Below are positions 39,986 to 48,631 of a DNA stretch of 64,000 nucleotides, one piece after another. This DNA is from Azospirillum formosense (GTDB lineage: Bacteria; Pseudomonadota; Alphaproteobacteria; Azospirillales; Azospirillaceae). The stretch is from contig NZ_CP159405.1 in the NCBI RefSeq assembly GCF_040500525.1, forward strand, positions 372,001 through 436,000, given 5' to 3'. The notes beneath the pieces are model-generated. The model saw nothing but the letters and a program-made list of their open reading frames with translations, ran no database searches and was not told where the DNA came from. Numbering within the stretch: position 1 is the first letter of the stretch; each line of letters opens with the position of its first letter. A program made the translations under genes and the position numbers.

Positions 39986-40597
39986 TCAGAGATTCTCGCC
40001 CTCGACGGGCGGATCGGGATCGTGGCCGCGCAGCAGCAGGATGATGTTGCCGACGAAGGCGAAGCCGTAGAGCACCCCGCCCAGCGGCAGCACCAGCCGG
40101 ACCGTCCAGAGCGGCAGGTCGAGGTTGGATTCCGTGAACATGCCGATGGCCTGGAGGTGAGCGACCTCCTGCACGCCGGCGATCACCAGAAGCACGCTGA
40201 AGGCCAGCCCGATCAGGCTGTTCAACCAGGCGAAGGCCAGCCGCACCCGGTGCGGCATCATGTTCAGCAGCAGGTCCATGCGGATGTAGTGGCCGTGCCG
40301 CGTGCCGACTCCCAGCGACAGCAGGACGCTCCACACCACCAGGAAGCGGACCAGCTCCTCCGCCCACCAGTGGCTTTCCGACAGGAGGGAGCGGCTGGAC
40401 GCCTCGTAGAACATGAAGCCGATGGCCGCCATCATCAGGATCGTGGCGACGTTCAGAAGGATGCGGTCCTCGATGAAGCTCCACCAGCCCGGCAGGCCGC
40501 GGCCCGGCGACGAGGCGGCGTCCGCCGCGGGCGACGTCGCCTGGTTGTGCGGGGCCGCGGAGGTCGCCGCGGACGTCAATGTATCGGTTCCCGGCAT
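39986..40597 (-). CDS. TRAP transporter small permease, DctQ subunit
   Basis: The 203-residue protein has four membrane helices. The first is ILLNVATILMMAAIGFMFYEASSRSLL, followed by a WWAEELVRFLVVWSVLLSLGVGTRHGHYIRMDLLL segment typical of DctQ. A 35-residue Ala/Ser/Pro-rich N-terminal tail is longer than usual. The open frame extends upstream into the amidase region, but the family match and ATG at 40597 set the start. It works with DctM (38685) and a periplasmic binding protein. Confidence 0.88.
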   Translation of the reverse strand: MPGTDTLTSAATSAAPHNQATSPAADAASSPGRGLPGWWSFIEDRILLNVATILMMAAIGFMFYEASSRSLLSESHWWAEELVRFLVVWSVLLSLGVGTRHGHYIRMDLLLNMMPHRVRLAFAWLNSLIGLAFSVLLVIAGVQEVAHLQAIGMFTESNLDLPLWTVRLVLPLGGVLYGFAFVGNIILLLRGHDPDPPVEGENL

Positions 40598-40611
40598 GGG
40601 TGGAACTCCCT

Positions 40612-42000
40612 TCACGAGAAGACCTGGGTCTGGGGGACGCGGCTCAGCCAGCCGGTGGCGCGCTCGTAGGCGTCGGCGATGCGCAGCAGCGTGGACTCCG
40701 CCTGCGGGCGGCCAATGAGCTGCATGGCGATGGGCATCCCGTCCGGATCGAAGCCGGCGGGCGTGACGAGCGCCGGCAGACCGAGGTAGGAGACCGGACG
40801 GGTCAGCGCCGCCACCCCGGCGACCACCGCGGCCATCGCCGGCCCGGCGCCCACGTCGGTCTGGGCGGCGGTCGGCACGCGGCCGCGCAGGGCGGCGACG
40901 AACAGCGCGTCGCACCGGGCGAAGGGGCCGTCGATCATCGCCCGGAGATGAAGCGCGCGAAGCTGCTTCGCCTGGAGGTAGGAGGCCGCCGGCACCATCA
41001 GCCCCTGCAGAAGCCGCGCGCGCACCTGCGGGCCGTAGTCCTGCGGACGCTCGCGCAGCCAGGGCGCGTGGACGGCCGCCGCCTCCGGCGTGAAGACGAG
41101 GTTGGCGAGGTCGCCGTAGGGCTCGTGGTCGGGGATGTCCACCTCCACGACGCGGGCGCCGGCGCGCTCCAGCACTGCCCGCGCCTGCTCCAGCGCGGCG
41201 GCCACGGCGGGGTCGAGGCCGTCGTAATAGAACTGCCGCGGGATGCCCAGCCGCAGCCCCTCGACCCCCTGGCCGAGGCCGTCCACGGCGTCCGTCCGCC
41301 CGGTGATCAGCGAGAACAGCGTCGCCGCGTCCTCCGCGCTGCGGGCGAGCGGGCCGACGCAGTCCAGGCTGTCCGACAGCGGCATCACGCCGTCCATCGG
41401 CGTCGCCCCCTGCGTCGGCTTCAGCCCGACCACGCCGCACAGCGCCGCCGGAAGCCGCACCGACCCGCCGGTGTCCGACCCCAGCGAGCCGAAGGCCAAC
41501 CGCGCCGCCACCGCCGCCCCGGAGCCGGAGGAGGAGCCGCCGGTGATGCGGTTGGGGTCCCAGGGGTTGCGGCAGCGCCCGAGATGGGCGTTGTGCCCGG
41601 TCGGCCCCATGGCGAATTCGGCCATGTGCAGCGTGCCGAGCGTCACCGCCCCCGCCGCGTCCAGCCGCTCCAGCACCGTGGCCGTCCGCTCCGGGCGGAA
41701 GCCGCCGCGGATCGTCGGGGAACCGCAGGTGCAGCGCTTGCCGGCGCGGTAGAACATGTCCTTGTGGGCCAGCGGCACGCCGTGCAGCGGCCCGCGCAGC
41801 CGCCCGGCCCGCGCCTCCGCGTCGGCGGCGCGGGCGGCGGCCAGCGCCTCCTCCGGCTCGACCGACAGGACGGCGTTGAGCGTCGGATTCAGCCGGGCGA
41901 TGCGGTCGAGGCAGGCGTCGGCCAGGGCCTCCGCCCGCAGCGCGCCGTCGCGGACCGCCCTCGCGGCCTCCGTCAGGGTCAGCGATGTGGGATCGGTCAT
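40612..42000 (-). CDS. Amidase of the amidase-signature family (AtzE/GatA-like)
   Basis: The 462-residue enzyme carries the Ser-cisSer-Lys triad of amidase-signature hydrolases: Lys80 in VPLAHKDMF, serines 156-158 in ITGGSSSGSGAAVAA and the nucleophile Ser180 in SLGSDTGGSVRLPAALCG. It hydrolyses an amide bond in the cytoplasm. Its ATG overlaps the stop of a small upstream gene (ATGA), an arrangement known for the AtzG-AtzE pair (1-carboxybiuret hydrolase). The TRAP permeases follow downstream. The substrate is unknown; a dicarboxylic acid amide would suit the surroundings. Confidence 0.9.
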   Translation of the reverse strand: MTDPTSLTLTEAARAVRDGALRAEALADACLDRIARLNPTLNAVLSVEPEEALAAARAADAEARAGRLRGPLHGVPLAHKDMFYRAGKRCTCGSPTIRGGFRPERTATVLERLDAAGAVTLGTLHMAEFAMGPTGHNAHLGRCRNPWDPNRITGGSSSGSGAAVAARLAFGSLGSDTGGSVRLPAALCGVVGLKPTQGATPMDGVMPLSDSLDCVGPLARSAEDAATLFSLITGRTDAVDGLGQGVEGLRLGIPRQFYYDGLDPAVAAALEQARAVLERAGARVVEVDIPDHEPYGDLANLVFTPEAAAVHAPWLRERPQDYGPQVRARLLQGLMVPAASYLQAKQLRALHLRAMIDGPFARCDALFVAALRGRVPTAAQTDVGAGPAMAAVVAGVAALTRPVSYLGLPALVTPAGFDPDGMPIAMQLIGRPQAESTLLRIADAYERATGWLSRVPQTQVFS

Positions 42001-42233
42001 GCCCGCTCCCCGGCACTGGTTCCGGCGGCACCGGTTCCGGCCGCCAGCGCGGCGTGGGCGCCCAGCGGCACGTCGAACAGCGACCCGCCGGGATGCGCCG
42101 CCGCCAGGATGCCCGGCACGGCGGCCAGCAGGCGCCCGCACAGGGCGGCGTCCGCGTCGTCCAGGGTCACCTCCTGAATCCTGGCCAGGGTCCGCGCGCA
42201 GGCGGCGGCATCCCCGATGAGGTTTTCCGTCAT
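41997..42233 (-). CDS. Small AtzG-like (DUF4089-type) protein, likely amidase partner
   Basis: The 78-residue protein is soluble, without signal or membrane segment, and is followed with a four-base overlap by an amidase-signature gene. Its size, its position and its C-terminal segment (LLAAVPGILAAAHPGGSLFDVPLGAHAAL) recall AtzG, the small subunit that GatC-like proteins and AtzG supply to their amidases. The sequence match is weak by eye, so the assignment rests largely on context. The ATG at 42233 is followed by MTENLIGDAAACART. Confidence 0.6.
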   Translation of the reverse strand: MTENLIGDAAACARTLARIQEVTLDDADAALCGRLLAAVPGILAAAHPGGSLFDVPLGAHAALAAGTGAAGTSAGERA

Positions 42234-42310
42234 TCCTTCCCTCCCTTCCGGTGCTGTCCCCGCGCGGCTCTTCCGGCCGTTCACCGCGGGCAGGGCCTTG
42301 TATGGTCCCC

Positions 42311-43075
42311 TTACCCGGATCGTTGCAGCGTCATCTCATAGCGGTATCGTCCGGCCGCGTGGCTGCTGACCGCCACCTCCAGCGCGTTTCCTTCGGCGTC
42401 CAGATAATGGCGGATCACCACTAGGATCGGGGTGCCGACCTCCACCGACAGGCGGGACGCCAGGTTGGCGTCCGCCGAGGTCGCCTCGATGGATTGCACG
42501 ACCTCCTCGATGCGCAGGCCATAGCGGCTTTCCAGCACCGCGTAGACCGCGACCGGAAAGGTGCCGATGGCCTGGGCCACGTCGTCGAAGGCGGCCGGCA
42601 GGAACACCTCGGTGTAGCAGAGCGGAGTCCGCTCCCCCGGCTGGCGGCGCAACGCCACCACCCGGACCCAGGGCGTGTCCGGCTGGGAGCGCAGAAGCTC
42701 CGCCGTCCGCCCCTCCACCAGGATCTTCTCCACCGCTAGCACCTCCAGCCGGGTGGAGGAGGCGTACTGCCCGATCTCCGCGAGGCTGGACAGCGTGTTG
42801 TGGAACCGCCCGTCGGGCCGGGCGGCGGTCACCACCGACCCCGAGCCCTGGCGGCGCGCGATCAGGCCGAGATCCTGGAGCCGGCGCAACGCCTCCCGCA
42901 CCGTGTAGCGGCTGGCGGAGAAGCGCAGGCACAGCTCCTGCTCGGTCGGCAGCCGTTCGCCGACCCCGACCCGCCCGTCCGAGATGTCGGCGCGCAGCGC
43001 CTCCAGGATTTCCTGGAAACGCGGCCCCTCCGCGGCGGACGGGCGGACGGAGGCCGGGCGAACGGCGGTCTTCAC
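42311..43075 (-). CDS. GntR family regulator with UTRA domain, paralogue of the 37809 protein
   Basis: The 254-residue protein has the GntR winged helix (FQEILEALRADISDGRVGVGERLPTEQELCLRFSASRYTVREALRRLQDLGLIARRQGSGSVV) and a UTRA domain ending RYEMTLQRSG. It begins with a GTG that overlaps the CoA-transferase stop (GTGA), so it is co-translated with the catabolic operon. It is very similar to the GntR protein at 37809 (shared LPTEQELC, TVREALRRLQ, RRQGSGSV and QYA-STRLE blocks). It probably binds TGTA-N2-TACA-type sites such as those at 47636 and 49865. Confidence 0.9.
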   Translation of the reverse strand: MKTAVRPASVRPSAAEGPRFQEILEALRADISDGRVGVGERLPTEQELCLRFSASRYTVREALRRLQDLGLIARRQGSGSVVTAARPDGRFHNTLSSLAEIGQYASSTRLEVLAVEKILVEGRTAELLRSQPDTPWVRVVALRRQPGERTPLCYTEVFLPAAFDDVAQAIGTFPVAVYAVLESRYGLRIEEVVQSIEATSADANLASRLSVEVGTPILVVIRHYLDAEGNALEVAVSSHAAGRYRYEMTLQRSG

Positions 43076-44262
43076 AGCGCCCCCTGCTCGCGCAGCGCGG
43101 CGATCCGCTCCGGCCCGATGCCGATGCGGCCCAGCACCTCCTCGGTGTCGGCGCCCAGCGCCGGGGCGGTGCGGGTGGGCAGCGTCTCGCCGCCGATGCG
43201 CACCGGCCCGGTCAGCATCCGCACCCCGCTGGACCCGTCCGGATAGACGAAGTCGGCCACCCGGTCGCTGTCGCGGACGAAGGGGTTCTCCAGCGATTGC
43301 GCGATGTCGAGGACCGGGGCGGCGGGAACGGCGCCGCCGAGGATCTCCACCCACTCCGCCGTGTCGCGCTGGCCGAGCACCTCGTCCAGCAGGACGGTGA
43401 GCTGTTCGCGGTTGGCGAGCCGGTCCTTGAAGCTGCGGAAGCGTGGGTCGTTCCCCCATTCCGGCTTGCCGATCTTGTCGCAGAAGACCGGCCAGAACTT
43501 CTCCTTGTTGCACATCACGAACAGCCAGCCGTCGCGCGTCCGGTAGAGCTGCGACGGGGTCAGCGAGGGGTGCGCGGAGCGCGGCTCCCGCCCCTGGTTG
43601 TGGCCGCCGTTGAGGTACCAGGTGGCGAGGTAGGTCATGTTGTGCAGCGCCGTGTCGAACAGGCTGACGTCCACGTCCGAGCCCTTGCCGCTGGCCCGCG
43701 CCCCGACCACGCCGGAGACGAGGCCGAAGGCGGTCATCAGGCCGGTCATCATGTCGACCACCGACATGCCGAAGCGGGCGGGCGGGCCGTCCGGCTCGCC
43801 GGTCACCGACAGGTAGCCGGCCTCCGCCTGCATCAGATAGTCGTAGCCCGGCCAGGCCCGCCGCGGCCCCGTGCGCCCGTAGGCGGACAGGTGGGCGCAG
43901 ACGATCTTCGGGTTGACCGCCTTCAGATGCTCGTAGGTCAGCCCCAGCTTGTCCGGCAGGTCGCCGCGCAGGTTGTCCAAAACGGCGTCGGCGTGGCGCA
44001 CCAGCTCGTGCAGCACCGCCATGCCCTCGGGGTGCTTCAGGTTGAGGGTGATGCTGCGCTTGTTGCGGTTGAAGGACTGGTAGAAGTGGCTGTTGCCGGG
44101 GCCGAAGAAATGGGGGCCGACATGGCGGCCGACCTCGCCGCCCTCGGCGGGATTCTCGACCTTGATGACTTCAGCCCCGAGATCGGCCAGCAGCATGGTG
44201 CCGAACGGGCCGGCGCCGTATTGCTCCACGGCGATGACGGTGACGCCTTCGAGGGGTAGCAC
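43072..44262 (-). CDS. Family III CoA-transferase (CaiB/BaiF type), candidate itaconate CoA-transferase
   Basis: The 396-residue enzyme has the CaiB/BaiF fold with N-terminal LPLEGVTVIAVEQYGAGPFGTMLLADLGAEVIKVENP and the catalytic Asp141 in GYDYLMQAEAGYLSVTG. It transfers CoA between a donor such as succinyl-CoA and an organic acid. With MaoC and CitE-type genes nearby, the best guess is itaconate or another C5 dicarboxylate (as for Ict/RipA). It ends overlapping the GntR gene. About 100 bp with a hairpin separate it from the acyl-CoA dehydrogenase gene. Confidence 0.88.
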   Translation of the reverse strand: MLPLEGVTVIAVEQYGAGPFGTMLLADLGAEVIKVENPAEGGEVGRHVGPHFFGPGNSHFYQSFNRNKRSITLNLKHPEGMAVLHELVRHADAVLDNLRGDLPDKLGLTYEHLKAVNPKIVCAHLSAYGRTGPRRAWPGYDYLMQAEAGYLSVTGEPDGPPARFGMSVVDMMTGLMTAFGLVSGVVGARASGKGSDVDVSLFDTALHNMTYLATWYLNGGHNQGREPRSAHPSLTPSQLYRTRDGWLFVMCNKEKFWPVFCDKIGKPEWGNDPRFRSFKDRLANREQLTVLLDEVLGQRDTAEWVEILGGAVPAAPVLDIAQSLENPFVRDSDRVADFVYPDGSSGVRMLTGPVRIGGETLPTRTAPALGADTEEVLGRIGIGPERIAALREQGAL

Positions 44263-44327
44263 GCGGTGTCTCCCTGATGGGGGTGTGCGGGGTGTGTGGG
44301 GAGTGGTTGCGCTGGGCCCCCACCCAA

Positions 44328-44352
44328 CCCTCCCCCGCTTCGCAGGGGAGGG
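44328..44352. repeat. Intercistronic hairpin CCCTCCCC ... GGGGAGGG
   Basis: Eight-base arms enclose a 9-base loop containing GCTTCGC. It lies between the acyl-CoA dehydrogenase and CoA-transferase genes, inside the presumed minus-strand operon. It may be a processing or stabilising structure, and it resembles the palindromes at 2424, 3975 and 10056. Confidence 0.5.
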
Positions 44353-44361
44353 CTTTTGTCC

Positions 44362-45540
44362 TCACACCGGATTCTGCTCGATCAGCCGCTTGGCGATGAT
44401 GATGCGCTGGATCTCGTTGGTGCCCTCGCCGATGCACAGCAGGGGGGCGTCGCGGTAGAGCCGCTCCACCACGAACTCCTTGGAGTAGCCGTAGCCGCCG
44501 TGGATGCGCATGGCGTCCAGGGAATTTTCCACCGCCGCCTCGGAGGCGAAGAGCTTGGCCATGCCGGCCTCGTAGTCGCAGCGCTCGCCGCGGTCGAGCG
44601 CCTTGGCCGCCTGCTGGACGAGCAGCCGCGCCGCCGAGACGCGGGTCGCCATGTCGGCCAGCTTCATCGCCACGGCCTGATGCTCGTGGATCGGCTTGCC
44701 GAAGGTCTTGCGCTGCTGGCTGTACTTGACGGATTCGTCCAGCGCCGCCTGGGCGACGCCGACGCCGCGCGCCGCCACGTTGACGCGGCCCAGCTCCAGG
44801 CCGGAGATGGCGCAGGCCATGCCGCGGCCCTCGACCCCGCCGATCAGCCGGTCGGCCGGGACGCGGTAGTCCTCGAAGACCAGCTCGGCGGAATCGATGC
44901 CCTTGTAGCCCAGCTTCTCCAGCTTGCGGCTGACCTGGAAGCCCGGCCCCTTCTCGGCCAGGAACATCGTCATGCCCTTGTGGCGGGGCTGCGCCGTCGG
45001 GTCGGTCTTGACCAGCAGGGCGAAGCAGCTTCCCTGGATGCCGTTGGTGATCCAGGTCTTCGAGCCGTTGATGACGTAGTCGTCGCCGTCGCGCTTGGCC
45101 ACCGTGCGGATGGCCTGGAGGTCGGTGCCGCAGTCCGGCTCGGTCAAAGCGAGGCCGCCGCGCAGCTCGCCAGTGGCGAAGCGCGGCAGGAAGGCGGCCT
45201 TCTGCTCCTCCGTCCCCGTCTTGGTGACGATGAAGGCCATGATGAGGTGGGAGTTGATGATGCCGGACAGCGACATCCACACCGAGGAGATGCGCTCGAT
45301 CATCTTGGCGTAGGTGGAGGGGCGCAGGCCCAGCCCGCCATACTCCTCGGGGATCGTCGCCCCGAACAGGCCCAGCTCCTTCATCCGCTCGACGATCTCG
45401 TCGGGGTAGGCGTCGTCATGCTCCAGCTTCAGGGCGACCGGACGGACGTGGCGGTCGAGGAAGCGGTCCACGCTGTCGAGGATCAGGCGCTCCTGCTCGT
45501 CGCGTTCCGCATCGGTCATGCTGGCGGTGGTGTCGCTCAT
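44362..45540 (-). CDS. Acyl-CoA dehydrogenase
   Basis: The 392-residue flavoprotein matches the acyl-CoA dehydrogenase family. The FAD/substrate signatures are ALTEPDCGTDLQAIRT and SKTWITNGIQ. The C-terminal segment QIHGGYGYSKEF-like (MRIHGGYGYSKEFVVERLYRDAPLLCIGEGTNEIQR) precedes the adenine-binding end, where E in GEGTNE is the usual catalytic base position. It oxidises an acyl-CoA to its enoyl-CoA. In this cluster a methylsuccinyl-CoA-type substrate giving an itaconyl/mesaconyl-CoA is possible. A homologous gene (PA0879) sits in the P. aeruginosa itaconate locus. Confidence 0.92.
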   Translation of the reverse strand: MSDTTASMTDAERDEQERLILDSVDRFLDRHVRPVALKLEHDDAYPDEIVERMKELGLFGATIPEEYGGLGLRPSTYAKMIERISSVWMSLSGIINSHLIMAFIVTKTGTEEQKAAFLPRFATGELRGGLALTEPDCGTDLQAIRTVAKRDGDDYVINGSKTWITNGIQGSCFALLVKTDPTAQPRHKGMTMFLAEKGPGFQVSRKLEKLGYKGIDSAELVFEDYRVPADRLIGGVEGRGMACAISGLELGRVNVAARGVGVAQAALDESVKYSQQRKTFGKPIHEHQAVAMKLADMATRVSAARLLVQQAAKALDRGERCDYEAGMAKLFASEAAVENSLDAMRIHGGYGYSKEFVVERLYRDAPLLCIGEGTNEIQRIIIAKRLIEQNPV

Positions 45541-45562
45541 GGCGTGTTTCCCGGATTAATGG

Positions 45563-46969
45563 TCAGCGGACGGACGGCGACAGCACGGACAGCGAGTCCG
45601 CCGCGCGCGGGCTGGCGTCGAGGCCGAGGACAGCGTCGGCAATGCGCGACGCGGCGGTCTCGTTCACGGCCATGGCGGCGTTGCCGCGGTACTTGTCCAC
45701 GATCTCGGCGTTGGACAGCGGACGATCGGCGGCGCCGCGGTTGATGTGCTCGCGGTGGCGCAGCTCCCGCCCGTCGTCGAGCGTGATGACCAGCTCGCCC
45801 GAATAGGCCTTGGGGAAGGGCGAGTCGGGGTCGTGGCGGTAGGACACCTTCGACGCGATGTCGAGGATCGCCGCGTCGCCCAGCGCGTCGTTCTCCAGCT
45901 CCGCCAGGGTCAGGCGCCCGCGCACCAGCGCGGCGGCGACCAGGAAGGGCACGCTGAACTGCGCGTCGTAGGAATTGGAGGGCCGCTTCTTGTTGGCCTC
46001 CGGCTCGCAGACGGTCTTGACCACCTGCTCGGGCACCAGCGCCTCGATGCGGCGGATGCGCGCGAGGTCGAGGCCGTCGCGGCGCAGCTCCAGGGCGGCG
46101 TCCACGCAGGCGTGGGTGAAGTGGCAGGCCGGATAGGGCTTGATCGCCGTCGCCATCAGCTCCCACGTCTCGCCAAGGCCGGCGGTGGCGATGCCCAGCT
46201 CGGCGCGCCCGGCCTCCTTGCCGAGATAGGCGTTGAACAGGCCGAAGCGGCCCTCGTAGGGGCGGGTGACGCCGGTGAAGCCCTCGCGGGCCAGCGCCGC
46301 CGCGGTGATGCCCGCCGCCGCCGCCCAGCCGGGATGCAGGCGCTTGTTCCAGGCGCCGTCCTCCAGGAACTCCAGGCTGCCGCTCGCCATCGACAGGGCG
46401 ATGCCCTGGGCGGCGGCCAGCTGCGCGCGGGTCAGGCCGAGCAGCCGGCCGGCGGCCAGCGCGCAGCCGAACACGCCGATCATGCCCGTCGGGTGGAAGC
46501 CCACCTGATGGAAGCCGCCGCGCGCCACCGCGCCGAGCCGGGCCGCCACCTCGACGCCCAGCACATAGGCGCTGACCACGGAACGGCCGTCCGCCCCGGT
46601 CATCGCCGCCGCCGACAGCACGGCGGGCATCACGCTGGCGGTCGGGTGGATGACGCCGCCGATGTGGGTGTCGTCGAAGTCGAGACCGTGGCAGAGCAGG
46701 CCGTTGACCGTCGCCGCGTCGCGCGCCGGCAGCGAGGCGGGCATGCCGATCACCGGCACCGGCCCCTCCCCCGCCAGCCCGCGCAGGGCGGTCAGCGTCT
46801 TGTGGGCGAAGTCATAGCGCGTCGAGGCGAGCGCGATGCCCACGGCGTCCAGCATGTGGTGCGGCGCGCGGGTGCGGACCTCCGCCGGGATGGCGTCGTC
46901 GGGGGTGTCGGCGACGAAGGCCGCCAGCGTGGCGGCGATCGAGTTGCTGGTCGGATCGGTGGCGGGCAT
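45563..46969 (-). CDS. MmgE/PrpD family protein
   Basis: The 468-residue protein belongs to the MmgE/PrpD family (2-methylcitrate dehydratase and cis-aconitate decarboxylase relatives). It shows DAVGIALASTRYDFAHKTL, LLCHGLDFDDTHIGGVIHPTASVMPAVLSAA, the MIGVFGCALAAGRLLGL segment and AIKPYPACHFTHACVDAALELR. Family members dehydrate or decarboxylate tricarboxylic acids. One homologue sits in the P. aeruginosa itaconate gene set (PA0881), where its exact job is not settled. It is 22 bases upstream of the acyl-CoA dehydrogenase gene. Confidence 0.92.
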   Translation of the reverse strand: MPATDPTSNSIAATLAAFVADTPDDAIPAEVRTRAPHHMLDAVGIALASTRYDFAHKTLTALRGLAGEGPVPVIGMPASLPARDAATVNGLLCHGLDFDDTHIGGVIHPTASVMPAVLSAAAMTGADGRSVVSAYVLGVEVAARLGAVARGGFHQVGFHPTGMIGVFGCALAAGRLLGLTRAQLAAAQGIALSMASGSLEFLEDGAWNKRLHPGWAAAAGITAAALAREGFTGVTRPYEGRFGLFNAYLGKEAGRAELGIATAGLGETWELMATAIKPYPACHFTHACVDAALELRRDGLDLARIRRIEALVPEQVVKTVCEPEANKKRPSNSYDAQFSVPFLVAAALVRGRLTLAELENDALGDAAILDIASKVSYRHDPDSPFPKAYSGELVITLDDGRELRHREHINRGAADRPLSNAEIVDKYRGNAAMAVNETAASRIADAVLGLDASPRAADSLSVLSPSVR

Positions 46970-47048
46970 GGTTCCTCCCTTTGTTCTTTTCAGGCCGTCG
47001 GTGCTTTCGGGTTGTCCGGATCAGTCGCCCCGGATCGATCGTCCCGGA

Positions 47049-47546
47049 TCAGTCGCCGATGCCGTGGCCCCGCTTGGGGACGAGGCTGGCCCGCTCGAAG
47101 GTCACGAAGACCGTGCCGTCGGCCTTGTAGCCCTCGGTGTAGGTGGTCACGATGCCCTGCGTCGGGCGCTTCTTGGATTCGCGGACGTCCAGCACCTTGG
47201 AGCGCGCGTAGATCGTGTCGCCGGGGAAGACCGGGGCGACCAGCTTGATCTCCTTCCAGCCGAGGTTGGCGACGGACTTGTAGGAGACGTCGTCCACCGT
47301 CATGCCCAGCACCATGGCCAGCGTCAGGCCGCTGTTGACCAGCGGCTTGCCGAACTCCGACTTCTCGGCGAAGGCGTGGTCGCAGTGCATGGGATGGCGG
47401 TTCATCGTCAGCAGGCTGAACTGGATGTTGTCCGCTTCGGTGATGGTCCGGCCGGGGCGGTGCTCGTAGACATCGCCGACGGTGAAATCCTCAAGGTAGC
47501 GGCCAAGGTCGGCGACGATGGTCCGCGGTTCCTGAACATCGGGCAT
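47049..47546 (-). CDS. MaoC-family hydratase, candidate itaconyl-CoA hydratase
   Basis: The 165-residue hot-dog-fold protein has the MaoC/R-hydratase features DFTVGDVYEHRPGRTITEADNIQFSLLTMNRHPMHCDHAFAEKSEFGKPLVNSGL. The Asp-His pair in MHCDHAFA is the likely catalytic centre. It adds water across an enoyl-CoA double bond. Its close neighbours (CoA-transferase and CitE-type lyase) make itaconyl-CoA or mesaconyl-CoA hydratase the best candidate role, as for RipB/Ich. It is the first gene of the minus-strand operon and diverges from the lyase. Confidence 0.88.
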   Translation of the reverse strand: MPDVQEPRTIVADLGRYLEDFTVGDVYEHRPGRTITEADNIQFSLLTMNRHPMHCDHAFAEKSEFGKPLVNSGLTLAMVLGMTVDDVSYKSVANLGWKEIKLVAPVFPGDTIYARSKVLDVRESKKRPTQGIVTTYTEGYKADGTVFVTFERASLVPKRGHGIGD

Positions 47547-47635
47547 GGGCGGAAGTCTCTTGTCTGCGGATCGGAGGGGTGAATGCGGGGCGCCGATCAT
47601 TTCAGGGTGACATGTTCAGCGCGTGTGATAGCATG

Positions 47636-47647
47636 TTGTACGTACAA
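47636..47647. promoter_or_regulatory. Perfect 12-bp palindrome TTGTACGTACAA, GntR/UTRA operator candidate
   Basis: The site lies between the divergent MaoC and lyase genes, 35 bases before the lyase start. TGTA-N2-TACA is the known core of HutC-subfamily GntR operators, and two such regulators are encoded in this region. A one-mismatch copy lies at 49865-49876. Confidence 0.7.
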
Positions 47648-47681
47648 ATAACACGCCCCCTCACCCTTGGAAAGCGTTTTC

Positions 47682-48578
47682 ATGCCCAACAATCCGCAAA
47701 CCCCGGCAACGGCGCCGGAATCGCCGGTCCGCCGCTCCTACCTGTTCGTTCCCGGCGCCCGTCCCGACCGTTTCGCCAAGGCCCTGGGCGCCGGCGCCGA
47801 CGCGGTGATCATCGATCTTGAGGACGCGGTGGCCCCCGGTGACAAGGACAGCGCCCGCGCCGCCGTCGGCGCCTTCCTGCGGGACCACGAGGGCGCGGGC
47901 GGGCCGGCCATTTTCGTTCGAACCAATTCGGTGCGCAGCCGCACCGGCCTGCTCGACATCCTCGCTTTGACCGATCTGCCGGACGGCGCCGCGCCGCGCT
48001 GGGCGGGCATTTTGCTGCCGAAGGTGGACGGGGCCGAGGACGTCCGGCTGGCCGCCGGGCTTCTCGACGAACGCGGCCTCCCCGGCGCGCTCGGCGCGCT
48101 GATCGAAAGCGCCGACGGGCTGGAGAACGTCATGGCGATCGCCGCGGCCTCCCCCCGCCTGTCCTTCCTGATGTTCGGCGGGGCCGACCTGTCGGCGGAA
48201 CTGCGAGTCCCGCTGTCCTGGGAGCCGCTGGTGCAGGCCCGCACGCGAATCGTCCACGCCGCCGCCCGATTCGGGCTGGACGCGCTGGACATGCCGTGGA
48301 TCGCGCTGGACGACGAGGAAGGCTACCGCCAGGAGTTGGCGCGCAGCGTCCTGCACGGCTTCACCGCGCGTTCGGCCATCCACCCCAAGCAGATCACCGC
48401 CATCCACGACGCCTACACCCCCTCGCCGGAGGCGGTCCTCCGCGCCGGGCGCGTCCTGGCCGCCTTCGAGGCCGCGGGCGGCGGGGTCTGCGTGCTCGAC
48501 GGCAAGCTGGTCGAGCGGCCCCTGGTGCTGGGGTCCCATCGAATCCTGGCATTGGCCCGCCGCGCCGGAATGCTGTAG
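47682..48578 (+). CDS. HpcH/HpaI aldolase family CoA-ester lyase (CitE-type), candidate citramalyl-CoA lyase
   Basis: The 298-residue protein matches CitE-type CoA lyases. It has RRSYLFVPGARPDRFAKALGAGADAVIIDLEDAVAPGDKDSAR, the acid cluster ALIESADGLENVMAIA, FLMFGGADLSAELRVP and the late SAIHPKQITAIHDAYTPS. It would cleave citramalyl-CoA into acetyl-CoA and pyruvate if the pathway is itaconate degradation; malyl-CoA is the alternative. The ATG at 47682 follows GGAAAG by 7 bases. The TTGTACGTACAA palindrome just upstream suggests GntR control. Confidence 0.9.
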   Translation: MPNNPQTPATAPESPVRRSYLFVPGARPDRFAKALGAGADAVIIDLEDAVAPGDKDSARAAVGAFLRDHEGAGGPAIFVRTNSVRSRTGLLDILALTDLPDGAAPRWAGILLPKVDGAEDVRLAAGLLDERGLPGALGALIESADGLENVMAIAAASPRLSFLMFGGADLSAELRVPLSWEPLVQARTRIVHAAARFGLDALDMPWIALDDEEGYRQELARSVLHGFTARSAIHPKQITAIHDAYTPSPEAVLRAGRVLAAFEAAGGGVCVLDGKLVERPLVLGSHRILALARRAGML

Positions 48579-48631
48579 GCCAGAATCGACCGTTCACGCG
48601 CGCCGCGCCACCGCCACTTGTCCGGACTCCC

